From: Terfezia claveryi
Lineage: Eukaryota; Ascomycota; Pezizomycetes; Pezizales; Pezizaceae
NCBI GenBank assembly: GCA_015179025.1
Contig: WHUX01000206.1
Span: 1-64,000 of the forward strand
DNA: 64,000 bases
Direction of reading: 5' to 3'
The notes under the pieces were generated by a model that had not been told where the DNA came from, ran no database searches, and saw nothing but the letters and a program-made list of their open reading frames with translations. Every line of letters starts with the position of its first letter. The first letter of the stretch is position 1. Below are positions 56,950 through 64,000 of this stretch, piece after piece. The translations under genes were made by a program, and so were the position numbers.

Positions 56950-58119
56950 ATGCCACCAAAAAAAAACCCCGCGAAAGGAAATGCATCCGCAGATGAACAC
57001 TCCGGCGATGATCCAATCACTCTCACGAATCGAGGATATGCGGGCGTTGCAGGGTTTTTTGACACAGATATCCCTGTAAGTCTGTATGGGCTTTGGAGAA
57101 GAGACATCGCACAACTCATGAGAGAGACAGGAATATTCGGACCTCAAAGGGCAGGTATCGACCACTGGTCGACTTTGCACTGGCATGCTGCCGGCTTGCC
57201 GACAATGGCTCCTAGAGGGAAGATAAACTATTGCACAGATAAGGAAATCATTCATGCCGTGAATATGTTATGTCAGGATATAGCCAAAAAGGTTCGTAGT
57301 GGGGAAACAGCTCGTGATCAAGCAATTAGCAGTGCAGAGGCGGCTCATGCTGCCCAATATCCCAGGGACCCGCCCCCAGCTCTTTCTGATAAGCCACCGG
57401 ACCTTGGCAGTCCGAAACAGAGCATCGTGTTGTTATCTCCGAACAAAACCAAAAAGGGTGCGCTGGGTCAGAAAACAAGTGGTTCCCAAGCAAATGCAGA
57501 TCTTTTAGCACGGTTGTCCAAACGGCTTGGGGGACTATGGGCACCTGCGACCGCTTATCGCCCTGTTGGTGCTCCTCCTCAAGGCGGAGGACAACCAAAC
57601 AGTGCGATAATGCATATGATTTGTCCCAGACTAGACACTAGGAATCCCTATCCATATCCTGGTGGGTTCATTTTCGCGGCTTTTGGTTGGAAATGGCAGC
57701 GGTCAAAGGTCGTGACTGTAGACGATCACACGTTACAAGCTTTACATAACGCAGCTGCCGACTGGAAGCCCTTGGATAGGCAAGTTGATGCGTTCTGGGG
57801 TTCACGAATCAGGGCGAATGGTGATCACATGTACCAAAAACTCCTCAACAATGAGCACGTGCATTGGCTTTTCGGACGACATAGAGAAGAATATCTCATA
57901 GATATTCAATGTGAATTGGAACCCCCTGAGGAAGATTCTCAGGACAACCAGGATCCAGCGCAAGTTATGCGTTCGAAAAGACCTAGGCGCAGAATCGCAA
58001 GTAGCAGTGAGAGTCCGACGGAACCAGAGAATAAAAGAGCAAAGGTTAGTAAAATTAATAATCCATCTTCATCACCACTCCGCCCCGTGTCCATTTGCAC
58101 TGACAAAATCAAATTGTAA
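56950..58119 (+). CDS. Unrecognised gene carried by the Plavaka element
   Basis: ATG at 56950 opens a 389-codon frame. The protein starts with a basic Lys/Pro segment (MPPKKNPAKGN), has a well-mixed globular part (ITLTNRGYAGVAGFFDTDIP, LYGLWRRDIAQLMRETGIFG, NYCTDKEIIHAVNML), a low-complexity linker, a second globular part (YPYPGGFIFAAFGWKWQRSK, HEHVHWLFGRHREEYLIDIQ-like), and a basic tail (SKRPRRRIASSSES). A likely intron at 58045-58129 (GTTAGT...CGAAG, 85 nt) would replace the last 25 residues with a Lys/Gly-rich exon (LHKGPAKAVDKGKGKAVSKD) ending at 58321; an acidic exon (EDEDDEYEDAEGTDDDSEEL) lies at about 58440-58628. No catalytic motif recognised. No stops or frameshifts, unlike the surrounding elements. 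Position opposite the transposase suggests an accessory transposon protein, possibly nucleic-acid binding; this is inference. Confidence 0.6.
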   Translation: MPPKKNPAKGNASADEHSGDDPITLTNRGYAGVAGFFDTDIPVSLYGLWRRDIAQLMRETGIFGPQRAGIDHWSTLHWHAAGLPTMAPRGKINYCTDKEIIHAVNMLCQDIAKKVRSGETARDQAISSAEAAHAAQYPRDPPPALSDKPPDLGSPKQSIVLLSPNKTKKGALGQKTSGSQANADLLARLSKRLGGLWAPATAYRPVGAPPQGGGQPNSAIMHMICPRLDTRNPYPYPGGFIFAAFGWKWQRSKVVTVDDHTLQALHNAAADWKPLDRQVDAFWGSRIRANGDHMYQKLLNNEHVHWLFGRHREEYLIDIQCELEPPEEDSQDNQDPAQVMRSKRPRRRIASSSESPTEPENKRAKVSKINNPSSSPLRPVSICTDKIKL

Positions 58120-58129
58120 ATTCTCGAAG

Positions 58130-58630
58130 GCTCTACACAAAGGACCAGCAAAAGCCGTGGACAAAGGCAAAGGAAAGGCTGTATCCAAGGACCAATCGTT
58201 GACAAGGGCAAAAGGCCAGCGCAAGCACCCTCAGGACCTATGGCGAAGGCTTCTTCACATGCTGGACCCTCAGGGCATAACACTGGGTTGGCAGGGGCCC
58301 CCCTTGGAACTGGGAGAGTAACGAGGAGCACCTCCAAGGTGCGATATCCTAGAAGAACCAGTTTCGCCATTTCCAAAACTTTTCCACCAAGTCCCCAAAA
58401 GGGTCCATTAAGCTATCTCGTCCTTTATACAAGGCCTTAAGACCGACCAACCAACATGTCCCTCGAAAATCTCCATCCGACGACGCTACCCCAAGCAAGA
58501 AGGTGGAGGAGATTGAGGGGCCATTTAACGATGCCACTTGCGACATCCCAATTGCTGAAGATGAGGATGACGAGTATGAGGACGCTGAGGGCACAGATGA
58601 TGACTCCGAGGAGTTAGAGGACAACTAGAT
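58130..58630 (+). CDS. Possible downstream exons of the 56950 gene (Lys-rich and acidic)
   Basis: Two protein-like stretches in different frames: Lys/Gly-rich 58130-58321 and acidic 58440-58628 (ends EELEDN-TAG). An unresolved intron in 58320-58440 would be needed to join them. A 28-base T run follows at 58670. Confidence 0.35.
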
Positions 58631-58669
58631 GGTGGATAGTTAGCGTCTGCGATGCAGCGTGGGTAGGCA

Positions 58670-58697
58670 TTTTTTTTTTTTTTTTTTTTTTTTTTTT
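58670..58697 (+). repeat. T28 homopolymer
   Basis: 28 consecutive T, 42 bases after the last stop of the acidic exon. Could be a promoter-type T-tract, or an A-tail if read on the minus strand. Confidence 0.9.
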
Positions 58698-59049
58698 GGT
58701 TTTGGGTGGGACTCCGGCTTGTTGTGAAACCTTTTTACGTGTTTTTTCTCAGTGTTGGTAGGTTTCTGAGGTTTTATTGGCTGAATGTTTTATTATCGTT
58801 TATATTTGGAGGAGGTCCGGGCTTTTTGCGCAGGTTTTTTCCTCTTTTGTTGTTGCTTGGTTTCAGATTCAGTAATGGTCGTATTTTTTGGGATTTTTTG
58901 TATTGAGCAGTTGAACGTTGTCATTGGAATTTCTTGTATTTCGTCAATCCAGTTTGTGTATCACATGTTTCTAGTTCAGATTATGACAATCCCCCATTAT
59001 CTCTTCAACGTCTCAGTGAGCATTAGGAGGGGTGATGAACACTTAAAGA

Positions 59050-61062
59050 GGCCCACATGTCCGTTCCAATGATGGACGCAACCAACTAGAGGAACTCTCA
59101 ATACGAAACCATGAAGACACGCAACGGCAAGAAAAGCACCCAAAGCAAAGGGAAAGAGAGGGCAAACCTCTCAAGAGAGATGCTAACAATACTGACCTAA
59201 AGGAAGGGAGAACCAAGCGACGCGGTGCGGCGCTGGGGAATAAACCTTTGGAGTCTTCCGACAGACTGTTAATGTCCGACGCAGGCTCGCAAAATTCTGT
59301 TAGGGATAGTAGTCCGGTGGGTCAATGTCTTTTGTTGAACGCACCTATTTATACATCTAATGGATTTGGAGTAGATTCCCCAACCTTCCTAGGCTAGAAT
59401 CAATTTTCCAGAGGTGAGAATTGTGACACAGTGGTGACAACGCTGACATTGTACTGGTGTTTGTAGATACTCCGACGAAGCGTCGATGGTTGTTCAAGAT
59501 CCATTAGAGGACCATCAAAGGTATCTGCAAAGATGAATGTAACAAGGGCACCACCAGATGTATGCGCACCTATGTCCTATCTGCACAGATATATTAGTGA
59601 AAATTCAAATCCGCTTATAACGTTATTCAGCAGGAAAGTCAAGCGTCGTCACCTCCGGCCGCAGCATGGTCACAGTCTAGTGGTGGACGCATAAATTCAC
59701 CCTTGGACACCCTTAATGAACCAACTTCCCCAAGGGTTGATAGCACGACATTTGCAGTAGAGAACGATGAGGGTATCCAGGCACCAAAACCACGAATGAA
59801 AGGTTCAAGGCAAAGTGCACCTAGAAATCGCAGTTTCACGCAATTTGAGGGAATTACCAAGACAGTGGTGATGATTGCAGCCAAGAGAATCGAGAGGGTA
59901 ACTTTCTTCGAAAATCCATTGCCAGATGCTGAAGGTACGGAATCCATATTAGTAGTGCATGGAAAGTAGCAGAGGTAGAGTGTGGTGTTGATGAAGAGCG
60001 GACAAGTAGAATTGATTCATATATGGGTAGTATATCGGATATCTTGTGGTGTATGCTGACAGTCTGATAACAGCTTCGAAGCATCCAGTCGAGGACGAGG
60101 TCGCATTTAGTTTATGAAGCGAAACGTCATATTGCTAGGCTGTATGGATTTGATCAAAATTGCAGTCCAGAATATATTGCAAACATATAAGCTGGTTATT
60201 GGATAAGGATAGGTTTACATGCCAAAGGGAGAAACGCGTGGTACGTGTATGAGAGATGATTCGAGTACGGCCGGACACTAACAAGGACGTTAATATGGAC
60301 AGGGGTGGGGTCAGCGGTTCAGAGCAAGTGAAGCAGTGACTTCATACATATGAACTATTTTGATGGTGCAAAAAAACTCGGAAACAGAGATGCCGACTTC
60401 ATGGCCCGAATTAGTAGCCCCTTTATGTGCCTGATATTTGCTACTCTGCAGCACGCCCTGCAGACATATGAGACGGGGATGTTCCAAGATGGAGACTTTT
60501 TTAACTACGAAAAAGCTGGTGGTAAGCAAAGAATCTTCAATGTCCGATGAGCGATACTGACAGTATGACAGTTGATTTTAACAGGATGCTAGATCAGTGG
60601 AACGTTTTGACAACAACAATGGAGCAAACATTGTTGAAAATCATTCGGCTGGAGATAGCAAAAATATGTCAACTGCATGGTAAGGTGGTGTGATGGCAGC
60701 GAGCAGAGGCATACGGAGTGGGGCCTAGAGAACTCGCGCAGTACGCTGAGGAGCTGGCTGCGGATCTTCAAGAGGCAGAGAAAGGAAGCATAATCCCCTC
60801 CGGATATTTCGATGAAGGTTCGCCGACGGAACCAGATGAATCGGCAATACCTGAAAATATCAACGCAGGATTGCCAACCATCCTCGCTAATAGTGATGTT
60901 GAGGATGATGATCTCCGAGAGCAGAGTGGGCACAGTAACTTTGATGATATGCAGGACAAATTGGATGAGGAATTGAATGCAGAGGATTCAGACGAGGATG
61001 GCGAGGACGAAGAGGATGGCGAGGACGAAGAGGATGATGAGGATGCAGAAGATGACTTGTAG
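59050..61062 (+). CDS. Candidate multi-exon gene, DUF6532-like, with acidic C-terminus
   Basis: Several plus-strand stretches of good protein composition follow each other: 59062-59395 (hydrophilic, RSNDGRNQLEELSIRNHED), 59703-59969 (RMKGSRQSAPRNRSFTQFE), 60074-60190 (RSHLVYEAKRHIARLYGFDQ), 60350-60515 (DADFMARISSPFMCLIFATL then HALQTYETGMFQDGDFF) and 60718-61062 (ending in an Asp/Glu tail). The 60074-60515 part resembles fungal DUF6532 proteins, in which a hydrophobic helix is followed by a TG..K-F-type segment; this is recall, not a search. Intron borders such as GTAAGC at about 60520 and TTTTAACAG at about 60589 are present, but I could not build one clean reading frame, and a TAA sits near 60188. 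Real gene, decayed gene and mis-spliced model all remain possible. Confidence 0.35.
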
Positions 61063-61440
61063 GACGCTGATGGGCTCGATATTGTGGAGATTGCGGACGC
61101 ACGAAGGAGGAAATTCTGAATGGATAGGTCGGTAGATATTTGTAGAGGTGTCGGCTTTGGATGTTTAGTTATTTTAGTGTTGGTTTGGTAGTTGAGGAGG
61201 GAGTTTTGTTAAAGGGACAAGGTTGGGGGATATATTAGTTTTCGGAGGGCTTGTGGGATGTTAGAATTTATTTGTCTTGGTTACATAGTTCAGGGGTACA
61301 CGAATCACAGAAATAGAATAAGGAGTCCAACAGAAAAAGGGTTAACCTGGTGCACGAAACTGCTAGGATCAATAGATGCATGTGAATAATTGGGGTGCAG
61401 AATATAAGGTGCAATTAGCCTCGGGTTTCTTGTGATCGCC
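61063..61440. other. No gene recognised
   Basis: The frame after the acidic tail continues past its TAG as DADGLDIVEIADARRRKF before a TGA at about 61119, so the stop at 61060 may be a recent mutation. The rest is T/G-rich non-coding DNA. Confidence 0.4.
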
Positions 61441-61908
61441 GACGTCAGAGGGCGCCAGAAGGCTTGCAATCGATGGGTGGCGCCGTATCGAAAGGTGGCG
61501 CCGTATCGACGGCTGGTGCCGGGAAGCCAGTGATTGACGGATCTCTAGGGTCGGCACGTGACCCTTTAGAGTCCGTCGGCGGAGATGACTTCACAAAAGA
61601 AAATAGAGTGGACTGAGGACGATCAGCATCTGGGCGGGGACACAAGAGAGACAACGCTAGGGCGCGGGCATAACGGATATACCCCTGGGCGCGTTCCCAA
61701 TGATATAACCTCAGGACGCTGAGGTTCAGGTCCCAGCGTCGCGACGTGAGCCCATTAGGATCCCCGTCATGACGCAAACAAGGCGTTACGGCGCAAGCCT
61801 GCGAGTATTCACGTCGCGGCGCGAACCTGCGAGTGTTTGTGTCCACAACTGTCAGAATACCTTTGCTGGCGTAGAAGGCATGAGACCTACGCAAGGTATT
61901 CTACCGTT
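61441..61908. repeat. GC-rich subterminal region with direct repeats (right end of Plavaka element)
   Basis: GGTGGCGCCGTATCGA occurs at 61476-61491 and 61494-61509, CCTGCGAGT twice near 61800-61835, and an inverted repeat AGAATACCTT...AAGGTATTCT spans about 61854-61902 next to the border with copia F. Confidence 0.55.
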
Positions 61909-64000
61909 GTTCCTGATGTTCTCTTTTAATAGCTTGCTCCCATTTGCTTTTATCTGATGAGCTAAGGGTTTCGCTTATTATCAGATAGCTTTCGGAAATA
62001 TGTCTATAAGCTGGGTCTTGGTCTAGCCATTTAGGAGGAACACCAGCTATACTTCTAACAGTACGTCGTGTCATAGATGAAGTTGGTACTATGATTTCTG
62101 TAGCTTTTGAGGACATTAATCCAGGAGTGAGCTGCATTTCCTGCAAGTACTATTCGTTCGCTTTTTAGTTATTACACATGGTTTTGAGTGCTACTGGCTA
62201 TGTATTAGCATATTTTCTCCACTGCAGGGGCGAATCATTTAGTAGCTAAATTAAGGCTAATAAGCTAGCTAGTGAATTAGCTGGCAAATTGACTGGCAAA
62301 TTGGCTGGTAAAGTAGCTGGCAAATTGATTAATAAATTAACTAGCAAATTATCTGGCCAATTGCCTGGCAAATTAGCAGGCAAGTTGGCTAGTGAATTAG
62401 CTGGCAAGCTGGCTAGTGAATTGGCTGGCAAACTGGCTGGTGAATTAGCTAGTGATATAGTAACGATTCTCATATTAGATAAGTACTTTGTCTTGGATAT
62501 AGGGTTTTTTGCTATAGTGACTTGTTTTGATAGTAGAATAAATAACCTTATAGATACTATATATAGAAGTATATCCTACTATCTTTGCTTCTATTGCTCT
62601 ATAGGTAAGTTTACTATCTATGTAGATATAGCAGTAGACAATTTCCCCAAAAGGCCTAAAATACCTTTGCTCTTTCTGAATATCTATTTTTGGCTTGATC
62701 TTCTACAGCAGAGCATCTTCGTTTAGTGATGCATATGAAATTCAATTTTTAATAAAGGTAGTATACTTTATTGTTAGAGACTAAGTAGAGTTTGGCATTC
62801 CTTTCAAATTGGTATTGACCATTGTTATAATGGTTTAATTAGTCCTCTCTGCGACTATATTTGTCTCACTATGGTGAAGTACTATAGGGTTTTTACTGAT
62901 TCTTTATGCTGTAAGCTATTGCCAAAACTTAGTAGATTTGAACTCTCCTCCGAAGTCAGTCTGTAGTAATTGGATTTTTGTGCTAGTAAGATTGGCAAAG
63001 TATGATATTATATGTTAGAGAGCTTCCACTGCATCAGATTTTGAAGTAATGGCTCAAGTAATTGTAAATTATAAGAAATTGTCTATGAGTATAATCATAT
63101 ATTTTCGATAGCAAAGATCTTCTATAGGCATAGGCCTGCAAAAGTCGGAATAAATAAGCTGGCCTGGTCTAGATGTCCTGATATTGTATGCCATGGATAG
63201 GAGGTAAGTCATTTTGGTTGTAATATATATTTCATATTATTGGGTACAATGGCTGAGGTGCTTAAGTACCTTGGATATTTTTCTAAATATAGAGAAAAGA
63301 AGGTGCCTATACCTGATATACCATTCTATGGCTTCTTGCTCTGTCAAGTGAATTTGAGAAACCTCTAACCGATATATATTTTTTACTGTAGTGAGTGAGA
63401 TAACTTGATCTTGAAATATCAGGGTATTCTGAGTACCTAGAGCAAGTGTTGCTCCTTGTTGGTAGATCTTTGCTATACTTATAAGGTTTCGAGGGAAACC
63501 TAGTATATAAAGAATGTTGTCAAGAGTCATTTTTCTAATTTTTACTGACTCCTTATGAGTAGAGTAAATGCTTCCTCCTTCAGTTTGAACTAACTGATGA
63601 TATTGGTAAGGGTTAATAAGCTCGGTTTTGTTATTGGTAATGTGGATGGATGCACATATATCTGTAAACCAAGTATTAGTTAATATTGCTATCAAATCAG
63701 TAGTTGATGTTGCTGTCAAATCAGTAGTTATTATATTATAGAAAGTATCCCAAATTTTACTGAACTGAATAATATGAGCTGCTAGAGGAGTGCTATTCCT
63801 TAAGGCATCTCGCCTCTTAGTTCTGCAATCCTTCTCTTTATGAGATATTCTAGGCTATCCTTTACTTTTGAAATATTGACACTTTACTGGTAGGTTAGTA
63901 ATTATGAAGGCTGAGGCAGGCTCTTGAGGTGTATCTCTTCTTAGGTAAACTTTAAGGTAATCTGATAGCTCATGAAATCAGAGTGCGACATCAGTATAAG
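61909..64000 (-). pseudogene. Copia element F, gag end, protease, integrase and linker half (runs off window)
   Basis: Reads leftwards: a gag remnant with a damaged zinc knuckle (KCQYFKSKG...KEKDC, about 63825-63890), protease region at 63237-63719 (NTWFTDICASIHITNN; DTGAS has become DICAS), GAG-pre-integrase, degenerate integrase at 62480-63200 (DFCRPMPIEDL, LLQTDFGGEFKSTKF, VLHHSETNIVAERTN), a repetitive linker (62246-62473) and the linker before RT (SSSDKSKWEQAIKREHQE at about 61915-61970). It stops exactly where the Plavaka insertion begins. Many stops; not functional. Confidence 0.8.
62246..62473 (+). repeat. 12-bp tandem repeat in the copia F linker
   Basis: About 18 units of CTGGCAAATTGG and close variants (CTAGTGAATTAG). 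On the copia strand it encodes a repeating LPANLPANS-type segment between integrase and RT, so it is an expanded in-frame linker. Confidence 0.85.

Larger units (their letters stand above)
46571..61908. mobile_element. Probable Plavaka (CACTA-like) DNA transposon with nested Copia-2
   Basis: Copia element F is split between 46570 and 61909: removing 46571-61908 and one copy of GTTC (46567-46570 and 61909-61912) restores REHQE followed by LKLITKYEVYE in one frame. The insert has GC-rich ends with short direct repeats (46685-46700 and 46713-46728; 61476-61491 and 61494-61509), as in CACTA-type subterminal regions, and encodes a Plavaka transposase. I did not find convincing terminal inverted repeats, so the element borders and the 4-bp duplication are inferred from the host frame only. 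Confidence 0.55.

Overview
The window is a repeat island from a filamentous fungus. Almost every readable protein belongs to a transposable element: Ty3/gypsy chromoviruses, Ty1/copia elements, a Plavaka-type (CACTA-like) DNA transposon with short GT-AG introns of 46-69 nt, and low-complexity foldback DNA. No housekeeping gene, tRNA or rRNA gene was seen. The element mix (chromoviruses, Plavaka, a DUF6532-like reading frame) would suit a repeat-rich Pezizomycete such as a truffle or morel, or an Agaricomycete; the sequence alone does not settle which.

Region by region. 1-4925 is most of a minus-strand copia element (Copia-1), cut by the window edge and inserted in a gypsy LTR whose remainder is 4926-5090. 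5091-29880 is a Russian-doll nest: an old minus-strand Ty3-like element (D; 5091-7808 and 26846-29880) is split by plus-strand chromovirus C (7809-26840), C is split by plus-strand chromovirus A (10232-22637), and A is split inside its reverse transcriptase by minus-strand chromovirus B (13145-19302). Each of these three insertions has matching 5-bp target duplications, and host sequence resumes cleanly on the far side. 30464-35198 is a foldback-like block: outer inverted ends, a nested element with perfect 27-bp inverted ends (30922-33161), and two large hairpins with arms of 12-bp minisatellite and loops of AT-rich tandem units. 35199-38806 is AT-rich decayed DNA. 38838-45205 is a nearly intact chromovirus (E, minus strand), stopped mainly by nonsense codons, inside the C-terminus of a degenerate copia element (F). 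The N-terminal half of what is probably the same copia element lies at 61909-64000, so 46571-61908 looks like one large insertion. That insertion holds the Plavaka transposase gene (46961-55511), itself broken by the complete, very young Copia-2 (49622-55047, LTRs without visible difference), plus two unrecognised or weakly recognised plus-strand genes (56950-58630 and 59050-61062).

Mechanistic signals visible in the DNA: (i) chromoviruses A and B have gag ending in TAG, a G GGA AAA slippery heptamer 16 nt before that stop, and pol open in the -1 frame; (ii) A, B, E and, independently, C have a primer-binding site two bases after the 5' LTR that is complementary to LTR sequence about 40 nt after a TATA box, as expected for Tf1/sushi-type self-priming; (iii) the copia elements instead have a primer-binding site matching the 5' half of a tRNA-Met up to its anticodon loop. 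Inactivation of the gypsy copies is mostly by C-to-T/G-to-A nonsense changes, whereas the young copia copies differ mainly by single-base indels.
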